64,000 nt of DNA, taken from positions 1-64,000 of the forward strand of contig CALKDK010000006.1 in NCBI GenBank assembly GCA_938084055.1, written 5' to 3'. This stretch comes from an uncultured Luminiphilus sp. (GTDB taxonomy: Bacteria > Pseudomonadota > Gammaproteobacteria > Pseudomonadales > Halieaceae). Below, piece after piece: positions 1 through 8,463 of this stretch (positions are counted from its first letter, which is position 1; every line of letters begins with the position of its first letter). The notes below the pieces were generated by a model. It searched no databases. It was not told the origin of the DNA and saw only the letters and a list, made by a program, of their open reading frames with translations. The position numbers were made by a program, and so were the translations under genes.

Positions 1-2007
1 CACAGACATGGCAGCCTCAATGAGGTCAACCTGATCGCGCAAAATATCAAGTGTACCTTCGGTAGACTTTGAATTTGAGAAAGACGGTGGGTCGAGCAAG
101 ACCACATCGTACTTACGCTCGCAGGCCTGCAGCCAGCTCGAGCAGTCCGCGCGTTCCACGCGGTGCTGGCGATCTGACAACCCGTTGAGGGCAAGGTTTT
201 CCCGCAGCCAATTCAGGTAAGTATTCGACAGGTCAATACTTGTTGAAGTCGCGGCGCCGCCCAGCGCCACCTGGATGGTCGCGGCTCCCGTGTAACAGAA
301 CAGGTTCAGGAAATGCTTACCCCTTGATTCCGTGGCCAGTCGTTCGCGGAGTGGCCGGTGATCCAAAAATAAACCGGTATCCAGATAGTCATGTAGATTA
401 ACCAATAAGCGGGCCGGTCCCTCGGTAACCGTAATACGCTCGCCTGTTTGTTTGATCTTGCTGTACTGCTGACTTCCCCGCTGCCGCTGGCGACGCTTGG
501 CGGGAATGGGCTGGTTCGCCGGAAGCGACATAAAAGCCCGAACCGCGGACAACGCCTCTTCAAATCGTTGTTGGGCTGCATGTTCGTCCACCCGTTTTGG
601 CGCGACGTACTCAGCCACGTGGGGATGGTCACCATAAATGTCGATGGCAACGGCATATTCCGGCATATCGGCATCGTAGAGGCGGTAGCAAGAAGTGCCA
701 GTCGTTTTGAGCCAGGGTTTCAGTCGACGGTAATTTTTTTGCAGACGGTTGAGAAGCATGTTTGCGCCCAGCGAAAGGTTTACCGCGGTGGCATCTTCGA
801 CGGGTGACGGTTCTGGGCCCTCGGTGGAGCGTCCCGAAAAGTGATTTCCCTCATTGAGATCGAACAGCAGTAACTGGATATCAATCGCACCGTTGTTCAG
901 GTTGTATCGCTTGTGGCTGCGCAGGCCTATCGCCCGTCCCAACTCCAGGTCCGCAGTCAGGATACCCGCGCGCCACCCCTGGAATTCACGATGCATGACC
1001 TGCCCCAACTCCCGGTACAACAAAGCCAAGGCTGTCGTCTCGCCAAGGCGCTCACCCCAGGGCGGGTTACAAACCAGCAAACCTTCTGGCATGGCTCGAT
1101 GGGTAGGTCGAGTGAGGCTGCTGAGCGCCTTGGGCCGCACCCGAATCAGGGATTCCAGTCCGAGTGCAGCGATGGTCGCTTCCGTGCGGCGAATCGCACC
1201 AATATCACCGTCGTAACCACGAAGCTCAACACCCGGCGGTGCGGACCGCACGCGACTGGAGGCCTCCGCCTTTATGGCCCCCCATTGCTCGGCGCTATGG
1301 CCCTGCCAGCCATGGAACCCCCAGTAACTTCTCCCAAGCCCCGGGGCCCGGTCCTGGGCCATCAGCGCAGCTTCCATCAGCAGGGTGCCGGAACCGCACA
1401 TGGGATCGATGAGCGGCTGCCCTGTCTCCAAGGCCTGTGGCCAGCCGCTGCGAATGAGAACCGCAGCCGCCAGATTTTCCTTTAGGGGAGCCTTACCCGG
1501 ATCGGTGCGATACCCCCTTTGGTGTAGGCTACTGCCCGACAGGTCAATCCCCACAGTAACTCGCCCCCGGTACATCCGCACATTGATACGCAGGTCCGGC
1601 GTCCGGGTATCCACGTTGGGGCGGCTGAGGCCCCGACTACGAAATACATCGACGATGGCATCCTTACAGCGTTGGGCCCCAAACTGGGTGTTGCGAACAC
1701 CCTCGGACCGACCCGAAAAATCGATCGCCAGAGTGCCCTCTGGCGCCAGGTGGTCGACCCAGGGCAAATGGGCCATCCCCTGGTACAGGTCTTCCGCATC
1801 CGAGGCGGCAAATTCACTGAGTTGAAGAATAATCCTGTTGGCGAGACGACTGCAGAGACAGGCGCGGTACCCTACTCCCAACCCGCCGAGAAACGTTACA
1901 CCGGCAACTGTTTCCCGAATCTCAGTGGCGCCAAAACTCTCCAACTCGGGAACCATCAAACTGCCCAGTCCCTTGGGACTCGTGGCAATGAAACGGTGGA
2001 CTGTCAC
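1..2007 (-). CDS. rlmKL: RlmKL 23S rRNA methyltransferase (fused RlmL/RlmK), C-terminus beyond the left edge
   Basis: The bifunctional enzyme methylates G2445 (N2, RlmL half) and G2069 (N7, RlmK half) of 23S rRNA. The reading frame stays open from a GTG at 2007 to the window edge, about 669 residues. The N-terminus is a ferredoxin-like/THUMP region. The RlmL catalytic motif NPPWGERLG lies near residue 313. The second Rossmann domain carries LDPPSFSNS near residue 634, typical of the RlmK half. The GTG start overlaps the TGA of the upstream lipoprotein gene (GTGA), so the two are probably translationally coupled. The fused two-domain form is typical of gammaproteobacteria. Only the last few tens of residues are missing. 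The motifs and length leave little doubt. Confidence 0.95.
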   Translation of the reverse strand, partial: MTVHRFIATSPKGLGSLMVPELESFGATEIRETVAGVTFLGGLGVGYRACLCSRLANRIILQLSEFAASDAEDLYQGMAHLPWVDHLAPEGTLAIDFSGRSEGVRNTQFGAQRCKDAIVDVFRSRGLSRPNVDTRTPDLRINVRMYRGRVTVGIDLSGSSLHQRGYRTDPGKAPLKENLAAAVLIRSGWPQALETGQPLIDPMCGSGTLLMEAALMAQDRAPGLGRSYWGFHGWQGHSAEQWGAIKAEASSRVRSAPPGVELRGYDGDIGAIRRTEATIAALGLESLIRVRPKALSSLTRPTHRAMPEGLLVCNPPWGERLGETTALALLYRELGQVMHREFQGWRAGILTADLELGRAIGLRSHKRYNLNNGAIDIQLLLFDLNEGNHFSGRSTEGPEPSPVEDATAVNLSLGANMLLNRLQKNYRRLKPWLKTTGTSCYRLYDADMPEYAVAIDIYGDHPHVAEYVAPKRVDEHAAQQRFEEALSAVRAFMSLPANQPIPAKRRQRQRGSQQYSKIKQTGERITVTEGPARLLVNLHDYLDTGLFLDHRPLRERLATESRGKHFLNLFCYTGAATIQVALGGAATSTSIDLSNTYLNWLRENLALNGLSDRQHRVERADCSSWLQACERKYDVVLLDPPSFSNSKSTEGTLDILRDQVDLIEAAMSV

Positions 2008-3134
2008 AGTCCATCCTGTTCTAGGGAAATGATACGCGCCAGAATCCCACGCCACTGGGCATACTGCTCCTCCAGGGTGCCGGCCAGGCGCACTACATTT
2101 TCGCCGGTACCCAGTACCGTAGGTGCGGTTTCGTTATCAAAGCCGGTCGCAAGTTCAAACAGGTCCTGCTCCTGAATTCGCACGGAGCGGTAGGCAGAGT
2201 AAACCTGCTGCATAGCGGCAAAGCTCCCCTGGTCTGCCTTGAGCTCCCGGCTCGCCGCCCGGGCGGTGTAAGCCTCAAGATATTCTGCCTGCTCAAGGCT
2301 TGATCGGCGCCAGAGTTTATACGTGGGGCCGACCTCATTACCGAGATCGACATACTGCTCATCGACGGTATCGATAAACAAAGCTTCCTGGTTGCGGATG
2401 CGGTCAATACGCGCCAGCATGGGATCGCTATCGGCGGGCAGCCGCTGAATCTGGATGTAGCCACCCTGCTCAACCAGATAGGGCGAAAAAGAAGCCGGGG
2501 CCAGTTCTCCGGCGTAACGTAGATCGGCCACCTGTACCAACCTCCGAATGTCGGTTTCGCTCAGGCCATCCGCAGCGGCCGCCAATCGATTCGCAATCGC
2601 AACAAACAGGGATCGAAAGGGTTCAGAAGCTGCGTCGGTATAATCGGCAGACGATGCCACACCGTGAAAACGCTGCTGGAGCCAAACTCTGTTGGTTGCG
2701 TCCTGCGCCCTGATATCGAGCACGAAATCCCTTCCGTCAGAATGAACGATCTTTCCAGAGACGGTCAGGGCAGCAAACTGGCTGGTGGCGGGGAGCACCC
2801 GCACCGCACCCCACTGACCGGACTCGGTCAGAATATCCCGGAGAGAAGTTGCTGCAAGACGTGCCTCCACGGAGCGCAGTTTGTCCCTGGCATCCTGGGC
2901 ATCCGGGTTACGGATGCCGTCATCAAAAACAACAACACCTATCTCCAGGGCCACGGGCTCAGGTAGGACTGCCAGCTGGGTATCTGCCACTGGCGCAGGC
3001 CAATCTTCAGCCCGCCTGTCAGCCGAATCTATGTCGACAGTGGGCAGTCCCGACGTGGATTCCCGTGGACTGCTGCAACCAGTGATCGCCAGCGTCAGCA
3101 GGGAAACTATGAGGGCCAGCAGCCAAAGCTTCAC
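2004..3134 (-). CDS. Conserved hypothetical lipoprotein
   Basis: The protein of about 376 aa begins with a lipoprotein signal: hydrophobic run, then LAITGC-SS, which fits a lipobox with Cys near residue 19. I chose the GTG at 3134 because it lies two bases after the stop of the upstream gene and starts directly on the signal peptide. An upstream in-frame start at 3194 would add 20 residues inside that gene. The mature part is mixed alpha/beta with a segment resembling periplasmic proteins that build up a variable family (ALEIGVVVFDDG). I recognise no catalytic motif. It sits between another lipoprotein and rlmKL in a close-packed cluster. Function unknown; probably anchored in the outer membrane. 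Confidence 0.75.
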   Translation of the reverse strand: MKLWLLALIVSLLTLAITGCSSPRESTSGLPTVDIDSADRRAEDWPAPVADTQLAVLPEPVALEIGVVVFDDGIRNPDAQDARDKLRSVEARLAATSLRDILTESGQWGAVRVLPATSQFAALTVSGKIVHSDGRDFVLDIRAQDATNRVWLQQRFHGVASSADYTDAASEPFRSLFVAIANRLAAAADGLSETDIRRLVQVADLRYAGELAPASFSPYLVEQGGYIQIQRLPADSDPMLARIDRIRNQEALFIDTVDEQYVDLGNEVGPTYKLWRRSSLEQAEYLEAYTARAASRELKADQGSFAAMQQVYSAYRSVRIQEQDLFELATGFDNETAPTVLGTGENVVRLAGTLEEQYAQWRGILARIISLEQDGL

Positions 3135-3136
3135 GA

Positions 3137-3817
3137 TCAAGGTTCCGGCTGTTCTGTGGTGCACACGGTACCCTTCGTGAGCGTCTGTGTGCACCGATAG
3201 CCCGCTTTACTTGGATCAAAACGGGAATAAACGCGATTGACAATAAACGGCTCTCGAACCACAGGCGAGTAGACGGCCGTCTGCAGGACAAGGGAGTCGG
3301 CGAGGGCCGAACGCGTCACCCGGTGCCGTATTGACAGGCCATCGGGAAGGGAAATGTCAAAGAAGAGCTGGTGGCCATCCCAACCACACTGCTCGATACC
3401 AAAAGGGGTTTCGGTCACCGTGGGTGGCGGGCGATCGGTGACGCAGATGAGTGCAAAGCTATTTTCCCGCTTTATACGCACGGTATTGTCTGTTTGTATG
3501 ACCTCCAGCAACTCGGGCGCGGTGATGATTTCCGCCATCTCAGCAAGGGCCAACAAATCACGGCCGGATGCCATAGATCCCCCGGAATAACTCTGGCCAC
3601 GCTCCGCCGCCCGGGCACGGCGGTCGGCTTCCTGTTGCAACTGCCGGATTATGGTATTGAAACGCCGTTGGATATTATCACTACGCGCATAGTCGACTTC
3701 CCAGTTCCCAGTCATATCAATGGGCTTTGCGGGGGCATAGCGTGCTGCTGCTGGTCCGCCGGATTGACAGCCCACCGCAAGGCAAGCAAAACACAGTACA
3801 CTCCAGAGTGTTTTCAT
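3137..3817 (-). CDS. Hypothetical lipoprotein
   Basis: A 226-aa protein with a short type II signal peptide ending in LAVGC (Cys17), so predicted to be lipidated. After the signal it has a GNWEVDYARSDN segment, a charged helix with many Arg and Gln (residues 50-75), and a beta-rich C-terminal half with several cysteines. I do not recognise the family. It is the first gene of the lipoprotein-lipoprotein-rlmKL string, and its stop is two bases from the next start, so co-transcription is likely. No enzyme motif is visible; a structural or envelope role is a guess. Confidence 0.7.
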   Translation of the reverse strand: MKTLWSVLCFACLAVGCQSGGPAAARYAPAKPIDMTGNWEVDYARSDNIQRRFNTIIRQLQQEADRRARAAERGQSYSGGSMASGRDLLALAEMAEIITAPELLEVIQTDNTVRIKRENSFALICVTDRPPPTVTETPFGIEQCGWDGHQLFFDISLPDGLSIRHRVTRSALADSLVLQTAVYSPVVREPFIVNRVYSRFDPSKAGYRCTQTLTKGTVCTTEQPEP

Positions 3818-4110
3818 GGCATCAAGTGCCTGCGGGGCAAGATGCCCACCCTAATGAACCTCGACAGCAAACTCATAACCCGGGGTAAGCCTCACCCAAC
3901 GTACCCAGCGCCGCCCTGGGGACGCCTACAAGCCCGCTCGAGGACGTAACCGAATGACCATGCACCGAGACCAATGGCGGGTAGCTGCATTCGACCTGCC
4001 GGGGATTCTGCACTGCTACATTTCTACTGAACTCAGCGCAATGCAATCCTGCTCTCCTGTTTTACCCCGGCCACGATCCAATCGCTGGCCCACTATGATA
4101 AAGGGGTTGA
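3818..4110. other. Intergenic region upstream of the lipoprotein cluster
   Basis: About 290 bases between the methyltransferase stop and the lipoprotein start, both on the minus strand. Short plus-strand frames exist here but lack ribosome binding sites or recognisable products. It should hold the promoter for the lipoprotein-rlmKL cluster; I see no convincing -35/-10 pair and no repeat. Confidence 0.4.
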
Positions 4111-4731
4111 TTACTGAGGTTGGGCCACGCCCCAAACGTTAAAACCCGCCACCCGCGGCGTGCCCGGCAAATACATTTGCTCGACCTTCCCGAGGCTAAA
4201 ACCATTACCCCCAATGATACCGGTAATATCACGGTTGAGATTACAACCGCCAAAAAGCTGCTTCCAAACAGGGTTTATACGCTGCTGCCAGCGGGCAACG
4301 CCCTCATCCGGAGCGCGGCCATGCTCACAAAACACCAGAGTCCCAGACGGACGTAGGACCCGACGGGCCTCCCTCACGGCCGCGGCAGGGTCAGGTATTG
4401 TACAAAGCGAAAACGTCAACAGCACCGTATCAAAGCTGGCATCGTCGGCGGGAATATCCTCGGCCGAACCCGCCTTGAACTCAACATCGAAGGGCACAGC
4501 GCGGACTCGCGATGTGGCAAGCCGCCAGGATTCCTCGCAGGGATCGATTCCTACCACGCGCTCAACCCGGCTGGCATCGTAATGGGGCAGGTTGTGTCCC
4601 GCACCCAGACCGATTTCAAGAATCTGTCCCTGCGCCTGTGGCACAACTTTCTGACGCTGCCGAACAATAGGCTTGGTGCCGCATGCGCAGGTCACAAGTC
4701 GGGGGACTACATAGCGCCCGTACCATCCCAT
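4111..4731 (-). CDS. Class I SAM-dependent methyltransferase
   Basis: A 206-aa methyltransferase of the Methyltransf_11 type. Motif I, EIGLGAGHN, is at residues 39-47, followed by the acidic VVGIDP strand end and the LLTFSLCTIPDP motif. FCEHGRAPD lies near the post-motif strand. The overall layout resembles the METTL7/phospholipid N-methyltransferase-like group. The substrate cannot be told; small molecules or lipids are likely. Its ATG overlaps the stop of the upstream hydrolase gene by one base (TGATG), so the two are probably co-translated. The N-terminus has an unusual Cys-rich stretch (CACGTKP) of unknown meaning. Confidence 0.85.
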   Translation of the reverse strand: MGWYGRYVVPRLVTCACGTKPIVRQRQKVVPQAQGQILEIGLGAGHNLPHYDASRVERVVGIDPCEESWRLATSRVRAVPFDVEFKAGSAEDIPADDASFDTVLLTFSLCTIPDPAAAVREARRVLRPSGTLVFCEHGRAPDEGVARWQQRINPVWKQLFGGCNLNRDITGIIGGNGFSLGKVEQMYLPGTPRVAGFNVWGVAQPQ

Positions 4732-5447
4732 CAGGACAGTATCTCGGCAAGAAAATCATCCAGGGCACGATAGGCCCTTCGGCTCGCCGTAGCACTGTAG
4801 ACGGTACCGAAATCAGGATCATTGGCATCCGGGTTGGTAAAGGCATGTAGGGTTTGGCCGTAGGCATGAAGCTGCCAATCGCAGCCGGCCTCGGTCATTT
4901 CAGCCGCGAAGGAAACCACCTGCTCCGGAGGCACCATGGGATCATCGTAGCCGTGCAGTACCAGCACCTTGGCAGCAATTTTTGGCGCGGGTAGATTATC
5001 CGCCGGCATAAGCAGCCCGTGCAGCGATACAACCCCCGCCACGTCCGCCCGGGCGCGCGCCAGATCCAAAACACAGAGTCCACCGAAACAAAAACCAATG
5101 GCGGCAACCGCCTCATCTGCGGTCTCAGCCAGGCCTCGGACGGCATCAGCAGCAGCACCAATACGGGCCTGCAGCAGCGCTCGATTCGAGACCACGGGCG
5201 ACATCAGTGCCGTGCACTCTTCCTTGTCACCACCGGTGGCTCCATCGCCGTACATATCCACCGCGAATCCCACATAACCAATATCGGCAAGGCGCACCGC
5301 CTGGTCTTTCTCAAAGTCCGTACAGCCCGCCCAGGTTGGCGCAACCAACACAGCTGGACGCGGTCCCAGCGCATCATCCCAGGCCAGATGGCCACGTAGC
5401 GTGGTTTCGCCGTCTGTATAAGTCACCTCTCGCGTCTGTACTGTCAT
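4731..5447 (-). CDS. Dienelactone hydrolase family protein
   Basis: A 238-aa alpha/beta hydrolase of the dienelactone hydrolase (DLH) family. The nucleophile is Cys120 in GFCFGG; an acid at Asp168/169 in HGYDDP and His201 in LHAFTNP complete the Cys-Asp-His triad of this family. The length matches the family (230-250 aa). The true DLH opens dienelactone to maleylacetate, but many homologues hydrolyse other esters, and no chlorocatechol pathway genes are next to it. It forms a two-gene unit with the methyltransferase. A GGAG site lies 9 bases before the ATG. Confidence 0.9.
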   Translation of the reverse strand: MTVQTREVTYTDGETTLRGHLAWDDALGPRPAVLVAPTWAGCTDFEKDQAVRLADIGYVGFAVDMYGDGATGGDKEECTALMSPVVSNRALLQARIGAAADAVRGLAETADEAVAAIGFCFGGLCVLDLARARADVAGVVSLHGLLMPADNLPAPKIAAKVLVLHGYDDPMVPPEQVVSFAAEMTEAGCDWQLHAYGQTLHAFTNPDANDPDFGTVYSATASRRAYRALDDFLAEILS

Positions 5448-5588
5448 AGTCTGCTGCTCCAGAAAAACTTGTGCTTTAGAAATAGGCTCAGGCGAACCGA
5501 TAAGACTGGTCTGTCAGTATACCCCCGGTCCTGATGGCAATAGTAATCCATCCCGCACCCGAGTCAGATGGGTGCTACGGGAAATCCG

Positions 5589-6335
5589 TTACAAAGGGTA
5601 GGCCAGCGGATCAATCACACGCATTTCAGACTCAATCCAATCCTCCACTCGGGCCATCATCTCCGCTGGGGATTCGCCGTCAGCCAATGCCATCGGTTCG
5701 CCAATCGAAACGTCAATCACCCCCGGAATAAATCGCCAGGTTCTACGGGGCCAGCACCGGCCGGAGGCCACGGCGATGGGGATGATCCTCGCACCCGTGG
5801 CGAGAGCCAGCCGCGCGGCACCACTTTTATAGTCGCCCTGCTGCCCCCTGGGCGTTCGAGTACCCTCGGGAAACATAATGATCCATTTGCCCCTGTCCAT
5901 GAGTTCGGCACCCAGCGTCGCGACCTTGTTCCAGGCCTCACTGCGGGCACTGCGATCTATATGAACCATATTCAACCGGGCCATCGACCATCCAAAAAAG
6001 GGGATGTACAGCAGTTCTTTCTTGAATACATAGGCCAGTGGATGGGGTGACATGCTGGGGAAAAAAAAGGTCTCCCAGGTCGACTGGTGTTTGGGACAGA
6101 GGATGATGCGCTGGTTGTCATCCTTGTCTGGCAGGTTCTCGAGCCCGTGGATACGGTAACGAACCCCACCAATCCTGCGTATTGCAAAAATTGCTGCGAA
6201 CAGCCAGGGCTGGGCAAACCACCACCACAGTCGGTCAGCATTGACCGCCAGCGAAAACACCAGCAGCAGCGTCCCCATGGGAACAACAGACAGGGCAATC
6301 CATAGGAATGTCAGTAGGGACCTGAACGTCCTCAT
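5589..6335 (-). CDS. 1-acyl-sn-glycerol-3-phosphate acyltransferase family protein (PlsC-like)
   Basis: Membrane acyltransferase of the PlsC/LPLAT family, about 248 aa from the ATG at 6335. A longer form from 6395 is possible but has no ribosome binding site. Two hydrophobic segments lie within the first 55 residues. The catalytic block reads KHQSTWE, so the usual HX4D is HX4E here. The acceptor-binding block FPEGTRTPRG is intact. The family acylates lysophosphatidic acid at sn-2 in the inner membrane; paralogues can act on other acceptors. It stands alone between the hydrolase and a divergent small gene. Confidence 0.88.
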   Translation of the reverse strand: MRTFRSLLTFLWIALSVVPMGTLLLVFSLAVNADRLWWWFAQPWLFAAIFAIRRIGGVRYRIHGLENLPDKDDNQRIILCPKHQSTWETFFFPSMSPHPLAYVFKKELLYIPFFGWSMARLNMVHIDRSARSEAWNKVATLGAELMDRGKWIIMFPEGTRTPRGQQGDYKSGAARLALATGARIIPIAVASGRCWPRRTWRFIPGVIDVSIGEPMALADGESPAEMMARVEDWIESEMRVIDPLAYPL

Positions 6336-6477
6336 ACCCGGGCGACCTCGATTTCTGCTTATGGCGCAGATCCAAAAACTTAACGGGATGCGCATTTAAA
6401 CAGAAAAAGGCTGTCCCGGGGTTGCCCGGAAAGGAATCCAGTGAACTTGGCAAAGGACACGGTTATACTGAGTGGCT

Positions 6478-6822
6478 ATGAAACGCGCCAGTTACCGATA
6501 CCGTGCAACCAAGGCAGACCTACGCTCTGACCTCAATAAAGACGTGGCGGCCTTTCTCTCCAGGGGCGGCAGCATCGAGCACTTCGAACCGGGAGAAACC
6601 GCTCTTGAAGCAAGGGTTTCGCCCCTTCGCACGCCCATCTTCAACGAACCAAAGACAGAGCGCACTCCCGTCGATGATGTCATGGCCGCACTCGACGCAC
6701 GACGGCGAAAAAACCTCAAGCGCGCCCCGGCACGCAAACGAGGTCGAAAACCACAACTGCGAAAACGCATTATCTACGATGATTTTGGCGAGGCACTGCG
6801 TACTGTTTGGCAGGACGACTGA
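6478..6822 (+). CDS. Small basic protein with an FLxRGG motif (distantly SutA-like)
   Basis: A 114-aa protein starting at ATG 6478; a GTG two codons earlier is also in frame. The N-terminal part carries VAAFLSRGGSIEHFEPGETA, which resembles the conserved AEFLARGGKVQEI stretch of the RNA polymerase-associated protein SutA of Pseudomonas. The middle is very basic (ARKRGRKPQLRKR), suggesting nucleic acid binding. SutA itself is acidic at its N-terminus, so this is at most a relative of the short FLxRGG block. The gene is transcribed alone. A TATACT hexamer lies just upstream of the start. The functional link to transcription is a hypothesis. Confidence 0.6.
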   Translation: MKRASYRYRATKADLRSDLNKDVAAFLSRGGSIEHFEPGETALEARVSPLRTPIFNEPKTERTPVDDVMAALDARRRKNLKRAPARKRGRKPQLRKRIIYDDFGEALRTVWQDD

Positions 6823-6895
6823 CAGCCAGCGGTGAACTGCCATGGGGTGATGACCGTAACCCCACTGCCATTGCCAACATCCATCGGGAGCGATA

Positions 6896-8302
6896 ATGAT
6901 TACCCTTCGCGAGGAAATTACCGTAGCGCGGTCGGTACAGGACTGTTTTCGTTATGTCGCCGACTTCAGAACCGCCCCCGAATGGGATGCCACCGCCGTG
7001 CGCTCCCGAAAGGTTTCCGAAGGACCTGTCGGGCTGGGTTCGCAATTCGATGTGGACTGCGCAGTGGGTCCATCGACCCTTAAACTGCATTACGAAGTGA
7101 CTGAATATGAGCCCTGGGCAACCGTTGCCCTGGTGGGGAAAGGGCGTTTTTTCGAGGTGCAGGACACCATCACCTTCACGGAAACCGATGCCGGAACGCG
7201 CATAGTCTATTGCGCCGAATTCACCTATCGCTGGGGTCTTGAACGCTTGGAGGGACAACTGGAATCTGGCATGCGAGCCATGGGGGCCGAGAGCCTCTCT
7301 GGCATGAAGAAGGCACTTGAGAAAACCCCGAGTGTCCCGGAAATATCAGCCTGTTCAAACCGGGCAGACCGCTGGGTCGCGCCGGGTGTGGCTATGTTTT
7401 CCAGGTGGGGTTATCAGCGCAGTCTGCCACAGCGACAACCCGTAGCCCATTTCATGGATGGGCAGCACGTCGTGCTGACTGGGGCCAACAGTGGTCTGGG
7501 GCTGGCCACCGCCATTGCCCTGGCGGAGGCCGGAGCAGACCTGACCCTGATTATCAGGGACCCTAAGAAGCAGCAGGGTCTGCTCAACACACTGGAAGCC
7601 AAAACGGGCCGAACGGATGTGGAAATCGAACTGGCGGACCTGGGTCTCCTGGAGGAGGTGGAGAACCTCTCCCAACGCCTACTGGCAAAAGGGAAACCCA
7701 TCGACATCCTGATCAACAATGCCGGCGCCCTGTTCAATACCTATGGACTGACCGGGGAAGGTCTGGAGCAAAGCTTTGCCCTCCTGCTGCTGAGCCCTTG
7801 GCGGCTGACCCGTAACCTGCTCCCTCTGCTCTCTGCAAACACCCGCACAGCGCGGGTTATCAACGTGGTTTCGGGCGGAATGTACACCGAAAAGCTCGCC
7901 TGCGACCGTCTTATCATGAACCCCTCGGACTATCAGGGCCCACGGGCCTACGCCCGAGCCAAACGCGCCCTGACCGTACTCACAGAGTTGTGGGCAGAAG
8001 AATGGTCCGACCATGATATCGTCGTCAATGCCATGCATCCCGGCTGGGCTGACACGCCGGGGGTGGCTTCAGCCCTTCCTACTTTTCGCGCGGTGACCCG
8101 GCGCATCCTGCGTAGCCCTGAAGAGGGTGCGGACACCATTGTCTGGATGGCGAGGGCGAAAGAAGCCGGGAACATTACCGGCAAACTCTTCCTCGATCGC
8201 GAACCACGAACACCCTATCTGCTGGAGAAAACGCGGGAACCAGCCGCTGAGCGTCATGGGCTGGAAGCTTTTCTGGCGCAACAGCTACCCAGGCCTTCCT
8301 GA
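6896..8302 (+). CDS. SRPBCC-SDR fusion protein
   Basis: A 468-aa two-domain protein. Residues 1-145 form an SRPBCC/polyketide cyclase-like domain (AxVQDCFRYVADFRTAPEW), a hydrophobic ligand pocket. Residues 188-460 are a short-chain dehydrogenase of the retinol dehydrogenase/DHRS type: cofactor motif TGANSGLG (195-202), NNAG, and a catalytic YARAK with an upstream Ser. The reaction should be an NAD(P)-dependent alcohol/ketone step on a lipophilic substrate that the SRPBCC domain might bind or deliver. No frameshift or stop separates the domains, so the fusion is real in this sequence. GGGAGCGATA precedes the ATG. The next gene starts 160 bases downstream. Confidence 0.88.
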   Translation: MITLREEITVARSVQDCFRYVADFRTAPEWDATAVRSRKVSEGPVGLGSQFDVDCAVGPSTLKLHYEVTEYEPWATVALVGKGRFFEVQDTITFTETDAGTRIVYCAEFTYRWGLERLEGQLESGMRAMGAESLSGMKKALEKTPSVPEISACSNRADRWVAPGVAMFSRWGYQRSLPQRQPVAHFMDGQHVVLTGANSGLGLATAIALAEAGADLTLIIRDPKKQQGLLNTLEAKTGRTDVEIELADLGLLEEVENLSQRLLAKGKPIDILINNAGALFNTYGLTGEGLEQSFALLLLSPWRLTRNLLPLLSANTRTARVINVVSGGMYTEKLACDRLIMNPSDYQGPRAYARAKRALTVLTELWAEEWSDHDIVVNAMHPGWADTPGVASALPTFRAVTRRILRSPEEGADTIVWMARAKEAGNITGKLFLDREPRTPYLLEKTREPAAERHGLEAFLAQQLPRPS

Positions 8303-8463
8303 GCCTTCGCCGCAGCACGGGAACGTCAAGCACCATTCCAGGGACTGTGACACCATGACTCAGGTTGTTCCCCCTCAACCGCGGTCCCTCAGCGGTCTGT
8401 ATGCTGGTCTGGTGGCGCTGCGGACGCTAAGCTGCAGTCCCTAACCTCGAGAGGAATAAGCCC

